From positions 248,001 through 312,000 of the forward strand of contig CAWBFA010000003.1 of the NCBI GenBank assembly GCA_963788055.1: a stretch of DNA of 64,000 nt, in the 5' to 3' direction. The notes under the pieces are model-generated. The model saw nothing but the letters and a program-made list of their open reading frames with translations, had not been told where the DNA came from and made no database searches. This stretch comes from JACCTU01 sp963788055 (GTDB taxonomy: Bacteria; Actinomycetota; Thermoleophilia; Gaiellales; Gaiellaceae). Position 1 is the first letter of the stretch, and every line of letters starts with the position of its first letter. This document shows positions 8,835-16,872 of the stretch, in pieces. Position numbers and translations under genes: made by a program.

Positions 8835-8861
8835 CGTGGGGGAACCCGTGGTTCCCCCACG
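8835..8861 (+). terminator. Hairpin after tRNA-Ser(GGA), identical to that after tRNA-Ser(GCU)
   Basis: A 27-base palindrome with 12-base arms starting CGTGGGGGAACC and a 3-base loop, 5 bases after the tRNA. The same 27 bases follow the tRNA-Ser(GCU) gene at 14641-14615 in the same orientation relative to the tRNA. Confidence 0.8.
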
Positions 8862-8969
8862 AGCCCCTCCTTCTCCGCAGCGGCGGCCCGGCGGCCCGAG
8901 CTAACGGCGCGGCAAAGCCACGCCTCCGCCGCGAACTAGTCGTCATCCATGGCTACGCTGTGCGCGCTC

Positions 8970-9058
8970 GGAGGGGTGGCAGAGCGGTCGAATGCGGCGG
9001 TCTCGAAAACCGTTATCCGTCGTTTGGCGGATCGAGGGTTCAAATCCCTCCCCCTCCG
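8970..9058 (+). tRNA. tRNA-Ser (anticodon CGA)
   Basis: A complete class II tRNA. The acceptor GGAGGGG pairs with CCCCTCC, with discriminator G at 9058. The anticodon loop CTCGAAA gives CGA (serine UCG). A long variable arm and T-loop GGTTCAAATCC are present. Its 3' half, from the anticodon stem onward, is duplicated at 11216-11277. Confidence 0.97.
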
Positions 9059-9061
9059 CTT

Positions 9062-9089
9062 GAGCGGCTTCCTGGAAAGGGAGCCGCTC
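9062..9089 (+). terminator. Hairpin after tRNA-Ser(CGA)
   Basis: GAGCGGCT and AGCCGCTC form an 8-base stem around a 12-base loop, starting 3 bases after the tRNA. No U tract follows, as is usual in such GC-rich genomes. Confidence 0.65.
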
Positions 9090-9375
9090 TGGTTCGTTCG
9101 GCGACTCGCGGTCTTCGAACCGCAGCGCCAAATCCAGGGAGGTCCACGGACATCTTCAGGCGTCCAGTTGTTTACGGCGTCAGTAGCTCACAACTGGCCC
9201 ACGGTTGTCTGCTTCGACAACGGGCATGGGACTCTCTATCCCGCGGCGGGAAGAGAACCCGCGAAACGTTCCCGCCGAGCTCCGTCGCCCCGCGCGTGCC
9301 CGTTCAGTTGCGCGATCGTGAGCATCGGACCGGTACGGTCGGCCGCTGCGCCGAGCGAAGCACGGGTGGCTTGAA
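9090..9375. other. Gene-free spacer between tRNA-Ser(CGA) and GT39 gene
   Basis: About 290 bases with no convincing reading frame. The open frames crossing it are low in coding character and overlap the end of the glycosyltransferase or the tRNA. Imperfect inverted repeats are seen (for example around 9225-9275), but no RNA family could be assigned. Confidence 0.5.
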
Positions 9376-10851
9376 CTAGGCGTCGAGATGGCTGAGCGCT
9401 GGCCACGTCCGGCGCCATGGCCGTCGGGGACGTTGGCAGACGAAGACCGAGCCACCCTGTTCCTCGTTGTCGAGCTCGACGCCGTTGTCGATGGTCGCCG
9501 CGAGCCGGCAATCCGCGAACGCGGCCCGGGGATCGTTGTAGCCGAGGACGATCACTGGGCCCGCCGAGCCCGGAGGGATGCCGAACCTCGCGTAGGCGTT
9601 GTGCCCCGAGAAGGCACGCGGGAGCCCGAGCGCGGGGCCGAAGCGGTCGATCGCTCCCGCTTCGCCGTAGTTCCCGGTGAAGAGGACGGCGCCCGCCCTC
9701 TGCGAGGTGGGGAGTCCCTTGTAGACGCGTGCCACCGAGCGAACGAGCTCCGGCCAGCCGACCGTCTCGATCGCGTCCTCGTTGACATCGGCGATCGGCG
9801 TCGCGTGCAAGTTGCTCGCCGGAACGACCGGTAGCGCGAGCGGAACCGCCAGGGCTGCGGTGAGCACGATCGCCGTTCCGAGCAGAATGCGCCGCGCCGT
9901 CGAGTGAAGCCAGCGCTCGGCGACCAGGGCTCCTGGAGCGAGCAGGCAGAGAAGCAGCGGGGCCGCGTAGTACGGTTTCCCGCCGAGCACGAGGAGGACG
10001 ACAAGCAGGCTCGGGTACGCGAGTCCGAGCGCACGCCACGGCCGAAGCGCCGGGTCGCGGAGCAGCCCCCACAGTCCCGCCGCGAGCACCGGCACCAGCG
10101 GCGGCCCGATGAGGAGGAGCTGAAGCGGAAGGAGCGTGGCGCGGCTCTCTCCGGCCTCATCCGCGCGGACGTCGGCGGCAAGCTCGAGCTGCGGCCAGCC
10201 GTTCGTCGCCTGCCAGAGGAGGTTCGGAAGCCAGATCGCCGCGGCCAGCGCCGCACCAACCCACAGCCACGGCGACCGCAGCACTGCCAGCAAGCGACGG
10301 TCGAGCGCGAGCCCGAGGACGAGGGCGAGCACGAGCAGCAACGGCAGCTGCTTGTTCTGCAACGCCACACCCATAACGACGCCGACGGCGAGCCAGAGAC
10401 GCTCGTCGCCGCCGGCGAGGATCCGCGCAACGACGAGAACGGTCGCCGTCCATGCGAGGAGATCGAAGGTTGTTGTGCTCAGCAAGTGGCCGACGACGAG
10501 CACGAATCCGGATACCGCCGTGCACGCGGCGGCGATGAGCTGACCCTGCGCGCCCGCGCCGAGCTCCCGCGCGAGCAGCGCCACGAGCACGACCACAAGC
10601 CCCACAGCCACCGCCGAGACGACGCGCAGTCCTCGCGGCGACTCGCCGAAGATCGTCTCGCTGACCCACCCCAGCAGCGGGGTCAGAGGTGGCTGGTCGT
10701 CGTAGCCGAATGCGGGATGTCGCGCGGCGGCGCGGAAGTAGAGCTCGTCCCGGTGGTACCCGTAGCCGTTGGCGAACACGACCTGGAGAAGCAGCTCGGC
10801 GGCCGCGACCGGGAGCACCAGCCGGGTGGCGAAAGGCGCTCGGGCTTTCAC
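9376..10851 (-). CDS. GT39/ArnT-like polytopic glycosyltransferase
   Basis: A 491-residue integral membrane protein with roughly 10-12 hydrophobic helices. The first extracytoplasmic loop has the acidic pair of the PMT_2/ArnT fold (NGYGYHRDELYFRAAARHPAFGYDDQPPLTPLLGW, about 29-63; key residues His-Arg-Asp-Glu-Leu). Such enzymes move a sugar from a polyprenyl-phosphate donor to a protein, lipid or glycan outside the membrane. The C-terminal soluble part (about 360-491) is family-typical. Acceptor and sugar are unknown. The gene lies between the intact tRNA-Ser(CGA) and its duplicated 3' half, so it may have been carried in by an integration event. The start is GTG. Confidence 0.88.
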   Translation of the reverse strand: MKARAPFATRLVLPVAAAELLLQVVFANGYGYHRDELYFRAAARHPAFGYDDQPPLTPLLGWVSETIFGESPRGLRVVSAVAVGLVVVLVALLARELGAGAQGQLIAAACTAVSGFVLVVGHLLSTTTFDLLAWTATVLVVARILAGGDERLWLAVGVVMGVALQNKQLPLLLVLALVLGLALDRRLLAVLRSPWLWVGAALAAAIWLPNLLWQATNGWPQLELAADVRADEAGESRATLLPLQLLLIGPPLVPVLAAGLWGLLRDPALRPWRALGLAYPSLLVVLLVLGGKPYYAAPLLLCLLAPGALVAERWLHSTARRILLGTAIVLTAALAVPLALPVVPASNLHATPIADVNEDAIETVGWPELVRSVARVYKGLPTSQRAGAVLFTGNYGEAGAIDRFGPALGLPRAFSGHNAYARFGIPPGSAGPVIVLGYNDPRAAFADCRLAATIDNGVELDNEEQGGSVFVCQRPRRPWRRTWPALSHLDA

Positions 10852-11366
10852 GGTAATCGCGTTGGGCCGAACTCGGTGAGGAAGCTCGAATACAACAGTT
10901 CACGCTGAGGGGCGGGTTACCCAGCTCCGTAGGTCATCTTCTCGGGGCTCGTTTTTCCCCCAACGGCAGGTGGATCACCTTCTCCCGGTTTTCGGGCGAG
11001 CTCGTCATGCGGGCCGATACGATCGGTCTACGCTGCGTCAGCGAGCCAAGTTACTCCGTGGCGCCCGACTGGGGACGCGCGCGATAAGAGTACGGAGCGA
11101 GGAAACGAGCGTCAGCGCCTCTGCAGCCGGGCCGGAGAGCACCGTGCCCCGCCGGCTGCTGACTGGCGCACGAACTGGCGCACGAGCGGAAGACCTGCAA
11201 ATCAGTACCTTCCAAGCGGTCTCGAAAACGTTATCCGTCGTTTGGCGGATCGAGGGTTCAAATCCCTCCCCCCCGCTCAGCAAGGCCGAACCCGTGTACT
11301 CGTGCGTCGCCTGGGACTTCCCGGTGTCGGCGGTGCGGCAGGAGACAGAGCACTAGGCTACGCGCC
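10852..11366. other. Intergenic region carrying a tRNA-Ser fragment and 12-bp tandem repeats
   Basis: About 515 bases without a supported gene. It holds a partial tRNA-Ser copy (11216-11277), a tandem pair of TGGCGCACGA at 11164-11173 and 11176-11185 just upstream, and a 19-base stretch (11281-11299) that also occurs immediately 3' of the intact tRNA-Ser(UGA) near 32.9 kb. Confidence 0.6.
11216..11277 (+). repeat. Duplicated 3' half of tRNA-Ser(CGA), att-like site
   Basis: This segment repeats tRNA-Ser(CGA) from the 5' side of the anticodon stem to just past the 3' end (compare 8997-9060). It differs only by single-base deletions, one in the anticodon stem and one in the acceptor strand, and lacks the 5' half, so it cannot fold as a tRNA. 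Partial tRNA 3' ends in direct orientation are the usual scar of tyrosine-recombinase integration. No integrase lies between the copies, so the 2.2-kb segment is at best a decayed element. Confidence 0.75.
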
Positions 11367-11771
11367 GTGGCGGACTCCTACGGCGGGCGGCTCCTCGATC
11401 ACGTTCACCTGCGAGTCGGCGACCTCGTCGCGAGCCGGCGCTTCTACACCGCCATCCTGGATGTCCTCGGCATCCCCGTCCGCGGCGGCGACGGATCGTT
11501 CGCAGCTGACGAGTTGTACGTCAGCGACGACGGCCCGCCGACGATGGGGATGCACATCGCGTTTCAGGCCGCTGACGAGGCAATGGTCCGGCGGTTCCAC
11601 GAAGCGGGGCTCGCTGCGGGAGGCCGGGACAACGGCGCGCCTGGCGAGCGCCCCTACCATCCGGGCTACTACAGCGCCTACCTGCTCGACCCCGATGGCA
11701 CGAACGTCGAGGCCGTCCACCATGGGCCGCACTCGCGATCGGCTCCCGCGATCGAATACTCGTGGACGTAA
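11367..11771 (+). CDS. VOC family protein
   Basis: A 134-residue glyoxalase/dioxygenase-superfamily protein: LLDHVHLRVGDLVASRRFYTAILDVLG at the N-terminus, a central FQAADEAMVRRFHEAGL, and C-terminal YYSAYLLDPDGTNVEAVHH with the family's metal-ligand positions. It resembles the small actinobacterial VOC proteins of unknown substrate. TAGGCT at 11354-11359 ends 7 bases before the GTG start and no Shine-Dalgarno sequence is visible, so a leaderless transcript is likely. It has no close operon partner. Confidence 0.9.
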   Translation: MADSYGGRLLDHVHLRVGDLVASRRFYTAILDVLGIPVRGGDGSFAADELYVSDDGPPTMGMHIAFQAADEAMVRRFHEAGLAAGGRDNGAPGERPYHPGYYSAYLLDPDGTNVEAVHHGPHSRSAPAIEYSWT

Positions 11772-11929
11772 GTCTCCCGCTCCGTTTTTGAACTCGAGCG
11801 GCTGAGACTCCAGAGCGAAGGAGGGGGGTGACGCGGTCCGATCTCGAAGGCTCCCGGAACGCCGCGTAAAGAGCGCCACGGGAGTGCTACATTCGGCCCC
11901 TAGGTTTCAAGGGGGTAAAAGAGGGGCTC

Positions 11930-12586
11930 GTGACGCCGGTGTCAGAATCATCGCGGCCGGCGACCTGCCGTCGCCGAGCATCCAGGGCCTCGAAAGGGCT
12001 GCGTTGTCCTGTGCTCGTGGCGGCGCTGTTCGTCGCCCTAGCCTCGCCGGCGGCCGCGGAGGAGCCCGCACCCGAGCCGGCGACTCCGACGCTTCCCGAT
12101 CCCGATCCGGCACCGGCGCCGGCGCCAAAGCCCGCGCGACCGGCGCCGAAGAAGCCCGCAGCCAGGCCTGCGACGACTCCTCGTTACGTCGCCCCCGAGG
12201 TCGACTCCCCCGCGCCTCAGACTCGATCCGTCCCTTCGGCACGCGTGCCCGCAGAGCCGAAAGCCCCCGCGAAGCCGGCGGTTCCGAAGCCGGCGGAGAC
12301 AATCCGCCACCTTCCGATTCGCGACTCGTCAATTGTCCGCTTCGACGAAACGCCGTTGGTCCTCGCGGCCGCCGGTGAGGACGGCGGCGGCGGCGTCAGC
12401 GCGACCGCCCTGGTCGCCGCAATCTGGCTCGGCTTGGCCGGCGCGCTCCTGCTCATCGCGTACTTTGCGCCGCTCGCAGCGGTTGCGCCGCGTCTCAACG
12501 ATCGGCGCGGCCAGTTCGCGCTGGTCGGGACGAATATGGTCGTTGCAGCAGCCGTCGGCTACTTCGTCGTGGTGGTCACTTCGTGA
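11930..12586 (+). CDS. Secreted proline/alanine-rich membrane protein
   Basis: A 218-residue protein of no recognised family. After a long basic N-terminal stretch, a signal sequence (LVAALFVALASPAAAEE, about 29-45) leads into an Ala/Pro/Lys-rich low-complexity region (about 45-130). Two hydrophobic segments follow (about 158-183 and 197-216). The design suggests a wall-spanning stalk with a C-terminal membrane anchor. Its TGA overlaps the GTG of the HYR protein gene by four bases, so the two are translated together and probably work together at the cell surface. The start at the 11930 GTG is uncertain; a later start nearer the signal sequence is possible. Confidence 0.7.
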   Translation: MTPVSESSRPATCRRRASRASKGLRCPVLVAALFVALASPAAAEEPAPEPATPTLPDPDPAPAPAPKPARPAPKKPAARPATTPRYVAPEVDSPAPQTRSVPSARVPAEPKAPAKPAVPKPAETIRHLPIRDSSIVRFDETPLVLAAAGEDGGGGVSATALVAAIWLGLAGALLLIAYFAPLAAVAPRLNDRRGQFALVGTNMVVAAAVGYFVVVVTS

Positions 12587-14589
12587 GACGAACGATGCGT
12601 GGTCGCCGCCGGCTTCTTGTGGCGGCTGCCGCCCTGATCGCGTTGAGCATGTCGGCAATTGCCTCTGCGGACAACATTCAGAACAACCTCGTCGATTCGT
12701 CCGGGGTCGTCACGGCGGCACCGGGCAGCAGCGTGTCGATCGCGTGGAGGATCCACAAGACGGGCAGCGACGGGTGTGCCCCCGCGAACGGCGCGCCGAC
12801 GATCGTGTTGATCGCCCCCTCGGGACCGATCAGCGCGTCCGACGCGACGCTGACCTTCACGAGCTGCGACTCGTGGCAGAGCGTGACGTTCACCGTCGCG
12901 GGCGGCACACCCGCCGGCGACTATCCCGTCACCGCCACGCCCTTCGACGCCGATGACCAGATCGACGGCTCTGCGCCGGCGATCATCCGCGTAGAGGTGC
13001 CCGACACGACGCCGCCGGTTGTGACGCCTCCGGTCGACGCAACGCTCGAAGCCACGTCGTCGGCCGGTGCAACGCAGGCGTTCGCCGGAACGGCGGTCGA
13101 CGACGTGGACGGCTCGCTGTCCGCTCCCTGCCTGCCGACGGCGTACCCCATCGGACCGACCACGGTCACGTGCACGGCAACCGACACGGCGGGCAACTCC
13201 GGCACCGCAACCTTCACCGTCACCGTCCAGGACACCACCGGGCCCGCGCTGTCGCTTCCCGCTTCGATCGTGGCGGAGGCGACGAGCGCCGCCGGAGCGG
13301 CCGTCTCCTACAGCGCCTCGGCGAACGACCTCGTCGACGGAGGCGTTGGCGTGTCGTGTGCGCCCGCGTCCGGCTCGACCTTCCCGATGGGCGCCACCGC
13401 CGTCAACTGCTCCGCGACCGACAGCCGCGGGAACGGGTCTGCGGGATCCTTCTCGGTGACGGTCACGAACGCCGCGCCGACGATCACCGTCCCCGGGCCG
13501 CAGATCGTGGAGGCATTCGACGCGACCGGCGCGCTCGTCAACTTCATTCCGGAGCCGTCGGCGAGCGACGCACAGGATGGGCCGCTCGTGCCGACGTGCT
13601 CGCACACCTCGGGCTCGCACTTCCCGCTCGGGACGACGACGGTCGGGTGCACGGCCGTCGACGGCGAGGGCGCATCGGCGACGGCGTCGTTCCAGGTCGT
13701 CGTTCGGGACACGACGCCGCCGGTCGTCACTCCGGCGCGTGACGTCGTCGTCGTCACCGACACGCCGCTGTCTCCGGCGGACCCGCGGGTCGCGGCGTTT
13801 CTCGCGGACGCGTCCGCATCGGATCTCGTCGGCGTGGTCCGGTTCGAGTCGAATGCGCCGCCGATCTTCCCGCTCGGCCCCTCCGTCGTCACGTTCACGG
13901 CCGTCGACGCCGCCGGGAACGTCGGAGCCGCGAGTGCGACGATCGACTTTCGACCGCCGGTGCCGGGTCAGCCCCAGCCGCCTGCCTCGCCGCCACCGGC
14001 CGTTCGCGTCGCCCCGGCGAACGTCGCCGATCTTCGCGTCCGCCCGATCGACGGGGGCGTGTGGCTCGAGTGGCGCGCGGCTCCGACCGCGACTCGGTAC
14101 GTCGTCACGAGGTCCGAGCGAGCCGGCGCGGCCCGTTCGGTCTACGACGGTCGCGCTACCTCGTTCGTCGACCGGGGTCTCGTCAACGGCGAGGAGTACC
14201 GGTACGTGGTCGTCAGCTACAACGCCGACGGCCTTCGATCGGTCGGCGTCGCGGTCGTGGCCGTACCCGATCGACCGACTCTCGTCTCGCCGGGCCACGG
14301 CGCAGCCGTCTCGAAGCCCCCGCTGCTGACCTGGCGCCGCGTTTCCCGCGCGACGTACTACAACTTGCAATTGTTCCGCGTCTCGGCGAGCGGCACCCGC
14401 ACGAAGGTGCTGAGCAACTGGCCCGTACAGGCCCGGCTCCGCCTCCACAAGACGTGGCGGTACGGAGGAAGAGCTCAACGTCTGACCGCCGGCTCATACG
14501 AGTGGTACCTGTGGGCAGGCTTCGGCCCGCGCGCCGCCGAGAACTACAGCCAGCTCCTCGGCTGGAGCCGCTTCGTCGTCAAGCGCTGA
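12583..14589 (+). CDS. Secreted HYR-repeat and fibronectin-III surface protein
   Basis: A 668-residue exported protein with a signal peptide (about 1-30, ending ALIALSMSAIASA). An N-terminal domain (about 30-140) precedes three or four HYR-type immunoglobulin-like repeats (about 143-455), marked by recurring DTTPPVVTPP, FPxGxTxVxCTAxD and GNxGxAxFxVTV blocks. A proline-rich linker, a fibronectin-III-like module (VADLRVRPIDGGVWLEWRAAPTATRYVV, about 480-560) and a C-terminal module with SPxHGAxVxxPPLLTWR complete it. It carries no catalytic motif; an adhesive or scaffold role outside the cell is inferred. It overlaps the preceding gene as GTGA. Confidence 0.85.
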   Translation: MRRTMRGRRRLLVAAAALIALSMSAIASADNIQNNLVDSSGVVTAAPGSSVSIAWRIHKTGSDGCAPANGAPTIVLIAPSGPISASDATLTFTSCDSWQSVTFTVAGGTPAGDYPVTATPFDADDQIDGSAPAIIRVEVPDTTPPVVTPPVDATLEATSSAGATQAFAGTAVDDVDGSLSAPCLPTAYPIGPTTVTCTATDTAGNSGTATFTVTVQDTTGPALSLPASIVAEATSAAGAAVSYSASANDLVDGGVGVSCAPASGSTFPMGATAVNCSATDSRGNGSAGSFSVTVTNAAPTITVPGPQIVEAFDATGALVNFIPEPSASDAQDGPLVPTCSHTSGSHFPLGTTTVGCTAVDGEGASATASFQVVVRDTTPPVVTPARDVVVVTDTPLSPADPRVAAFLADASASDLVGVVRFESNAPPIFPLGPSVVTFTAVDAAGNVGAASATIDFRPPVPGQPQPPASPPPAVRVAPANVADLRVRPIDGGVWLEWRAAPTATRYVVTRSERAGAARSVYDGRATSFVDRGLVNGEEYRYVVVSYNADGLRSVGVAVVAVPDRPTLVSPGHGAAVSKPPLLTWRRVSRATYYNLQLFRVSASGTRTKVLSNWPVQARLRLHKTWRYGGRAQRLTAGSYEWYLWAGFGPRAAENYSQLLGWSRFVVKR

Positions 14590-14614
14590 GACGGGGAGCG
14601 AAGAGGACGGGACC

Positions 14615-14641
14615 CGTGGGGGAACCACGGGTTCCCCCACG
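14615..14641 (-). terminator. Hairpin after tRNA-Ser(GCU)
   Basis: A 27-base palindrome 5 bases after the tRNA 3' end, identical in tRNA orientation to the one at 8835-8861. It also lies 25 bases after the HYR gene stop, so it may serve both convergent transcripts. Confidence 0.8.
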
Positions 14642-14646
14642 CTCGA

Positions 14647-14737
14647 CGGAGAAGGAGGGATTCGAACCCTCGAAGGAGGATTGTTCCCCCTTAACGCCTT
14701 AGCAGGGCGCCGCCTTCAGCCACTCGGCCACTTCTCC
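14647..14737 (-). tRNA. tRNA-Ser (anticodon GCU)
   Basis: A complete class II tRNA on the minus strand. The acceptor GGAGAAG pairs with CTTCTCC, with discriminator G. The loop CTGCTAA gives anticodon GCT (serine AGC/AGU). Long variable arm and T-loop GGTTCGAATCC are present. Confidence 0.97.
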
Positions 14738-14813
14738 CCGCGCGGGAAAGGGTATCGCAGCCCGCGGCGGACGGTTACCCCGTTCGGGGCATGACCGCAC
14801 GCCCCTTCGAGCC

Positions 14814-15080
14814 CTAGATTCGACGTGCCGGCTCCCCCTCAAAACCCGGCACTCGTGCGGCGACCCCTCTGCGGCTCTCACAGGGGGGTTTCGCCTTTCT
14901 AGAGCAGTGTTCAGACGCTGTTTGCCGGACTATGTTCAGCAAGAAGGGCAAGTCCTCTCGCAGCGTGCCCTTGATCCTGATGCCGGCCTCAGCGACTGTC
15001 GCACGCACGTCGAGCAGGTTGAGGAGCGTCTTCTGGAACTCGAGCGTCGGGAACCCGACCTTCATCGCGGCACGCGTCAA
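14814..15080 (-). CDS. Unrecognised 88-codon reading frame, possibly a gene remnant
   Basis: The first 55 codons read like a folded protein (KVGFPTLEFQKTLLNLLDV, then ATVAEAGIRIKGTLREDLPF), while the last 30 look like non-coding translation. There is no Shine-Dalgarno sequence or TANNNT box at the nominal start. It sits in a 530-base gap between tRNA-Ser(GCU) and the cupin gene that is otherwise empty. It may be a decayed gene or chance. No family was recognised. Confidence 0.25.
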   Translation of the reverse strand: MTRAAMKVGFPTLEFQKTLLNLLDVRATVAEAGIRIKGTLREDLPFLLNIVRQTASEHCSRKAKPPCESRRGVAARVPGFEGEPARRI

Positions 15081-15266
15081 CTTTGTGACCTCGCGTCTAG
15101 GTGAAATCGCGAGCGGAACGCGTCCGCTACGCTCGTTGCTGCTTCGCCCCCGCCGCCGCGTGACAACGCAGCACAGAAGCGAACCGCAGTCCGCTCCTGT
15201 GCCGTTGCCGCTGGCTGCGTTTCCCTTGAGCTGGGCCAGCCGCTGGATCCCGAGCTCACGGCCGAG

Positions 15267-15848
15267 CTAGGGAATGTTCGGACACTCCGCAGGCTGGGGC
15301 TGATCGATCCGGATTGCGGCGTTCGAGGTCCCGGGAGGAAGTGCGTAAAACGCCCACAGGACGAGCGGGGTCGAGCCCTCATTCCTCATGTTGTGGACTT
15401 CGGTCGGGGGCTGCATGAAACCTGCGCCGGTCGCGTACTTGACCGACGGGCAGCCCGACATCGCGTGGTAGAGCGTTCCTTCTCCCTGCGCAACGGCGAC
15501 GAACGTTGGACCCGGGTGGGTATGCCAGCCCGTGTGCCCGCCGGGCGCGATGGTCAGCTGCTGATAGGCCGTGTCGCACGCGGTGGCCTGCCCGCACGTC
15601 ATCAGGGGCGTCACTGTTGGGTAGGTGAAGCTCACCTTCTTCGTCACGACCTTGCCCTTCACGCGGATGCGAACCGTCTTCGTCGCTGTCACGGTCTTGG
15701 GAACGCCAATGACGACCGATTGCGACACGGGACCGCGAGCCATGTACGTGCTGGCCGCGCCGCTACCCGCGGTGGCGAAAGCCTGTGCCGCCGCGAAGAG
15801 CGTCAACGCGCCGAGGGCCGCTGCCACCAACCAGTAAGAGCGTCTCAT
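15267..15848 (-). CDS. Secreted cupin-domain protein
   Basis: A 193-residue exported protein: signal peptide (about 1-27), a 45-residue linker with a basic KTVRIRVKGKVVTKKVSF stretch, and one cupin barrel (about 85-185). The metal-binding set is seen as HTGWHTHPGPTFVAVAQGEGTLYH and later PPTEVHNMRNEG. Four cysteines, for example those flanking CGQATAC, could form disulfides. The function is unknown; secreted single cupins of this type are common in soil actinobacteria. A gene-poor 190-base region separates it from the divergent HTH gene at 16043. Confidence 0.85.
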   Translation of the reverse strand: MRRSYWLVAAALGALTLFAAAQAFATAGSGAASTYMARGPVSQSVVIGVPKTVTATKTVRIRVKGKVVTKKVSFTYPTVTPLMTCGQATACDTAYQQLTIAPGGHTGWHTHPGPTFVAVAQGEGTLYHAMSGCPSVKYATGAGFMQPPTEVHNMRNEGSTPLVLWAFYALPPGTSNAAIRIDQPQPAECPNIP

Positions 15849-16042
15849 CTCGAGTCAAGCCTCCTTGTCCTGGAACATGTGTTTGTCAAGGCGGGATCAT
15901 CCACGTCCGCTCAAGTTGTGTCAAGATCAGATACCTATCTAGCCTCGAAGTGGGAGCAAATCTACTTGCTAGCCCAGAATGGGATCTGATGCATGAGAGT
16001 TTGCTCTTGCCCAGTCCTTGCGCTACGCAGTAGCCTGAGCCT

Positions 16043-16351
16043 GTGGCCGAAGGCTCCCGTGATCGAGACCCCGTCTACACGCTGCACTTCAGCCAGGCAG
16101 CGGCCGAGGCCTCGTACCTGTTGAGAGTCACAAGCGAACCCTTGGTTGCCATCCGAGCTCTGTCGACCATTGAAGTCGAGGCCAAGAAGGTGTTGGCCGA
16201 CATGGTCGAGGAGGCCAGGAAGGCCAACCACACCTGGGTACAGATCGCAGAGGCGTTGGGTGTCACGCGGCAGGCGGCGCAGGCCCGCTATGGGGGAGGC
16301 GATGGTGCCGACGCCGCCCGCGCCTCCAAGCAATCAGAGCCGGCGGGGTAG
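16043..16351 (+). CDS. Small helix-turn-helix protein
   Basis: A 102-residue protein with a C-terminal helix-turn-helix (TWVQIAEALGVTRQAAQARYG, about 69-89) of the type found in small actinobacterial DNA-binding proteins, preceded by a helical segment VEAKKVLADMVEEARKAN. No effector domain is visible. TAGCCT at 16031-16036 ends 6 bases before the GTG, pointing to a leaderless transcript. The target is unknown; the divergent secreted cupin gene is the nearest candidate by position only. Confidence 0.75.
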   Translation: MAEGSRDRDPVYTLHFSQAAAEASYLLRVTSEPLVAIRALSTIEVEAKKVLADMVEEARKANHTWVQIAEALGVTRQAAQARYGGGDGADAARASKQSEPAG

Positions 16352-16569
16352 TCGGCCTCGAACAACTCGGCGGGGCGAGCGCGCGACGGCGCCGGAAGTT
16401 CGGCTGCCGTCCTAGGTTCGGTGAAAGCGTCCGGCGCTCTGCGCCTATGGAATGAGGTGCTCGACCGCCGCGAGCTGCTTCGCGGCTGCGGCCGCGCAGC
16501 GGCCGCCTTTAGGTGCCAAGCGGTCGCGGATCCGCGCGAGCGGATTCGCGACTTGCGCCTCTCCAGCTA

Positions 16570-16872
16570 TTAGTCGATCACGCGCGCGATCAGGTCTTCG
16601 CGGCGCAGCACCTTGACCTCGCCTGCGCCGAGTCGGACGTCGTAGCCCGCCTGCTTCGGGAAGAGGACCTTGTCGCCGGGCTCGATCCCGTTCGCGTCCG
16701 GGCCGACCGCGGTCACGATCCCGGTGCGGCAACCCTGGTCGGCGCCGGCGGGGACGATCAGCCCGCTGCGCGTCCAGGTCTCCGCGTCGCCGGGCTCGAT
16801 CACGAGGAAGTCGTCGAGCGGCTCGAGGGCGACGCTGAGGTGGTGCTCGTGCTGCTTCTCCACCATCGTCAT
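16570..16872 (-). CDS. GroES/Cpn10-like co-chaperonin paralogue
   Basis: A 100-residue protein with the Cpn10 pattern: LEPLDDFLVIEPGDAETWTRSGLIVPAG, GIVTAVGPDANGIEPGDKVLFPKQAG and a C-terminal VKVLRREDLIARV. The mobile-loop region is shortened relative to GroES and has TRSGLIVP in place of the usual TxGGIVLP. Its ATG overlaps the stop of the ABC ATPase gene (ATGA), so it is the last gene of the amino-acid transporter operon; no groEL is in the window. It may be a GroES paralogue with a modified role rather than the main co-chaperonin. Confidence 0.85.
   Translation of the reverse strand: MTMVEKQHEHHLSVALEPLDDFLVIEPGDAETWTRSGLIVPAGADQGCRTGIVTAVGPDANGIEPGDKVLFPKQAGYDVRLGAGEVKVLRREDLIARVID

Noticed and set aside
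9090..9375. Possible tRNA or small RNA after tRNA-Ser(CGA)
   Set aside because: Local hairpins exist, but no cloverleaf or known small-RNA consensus could be built.
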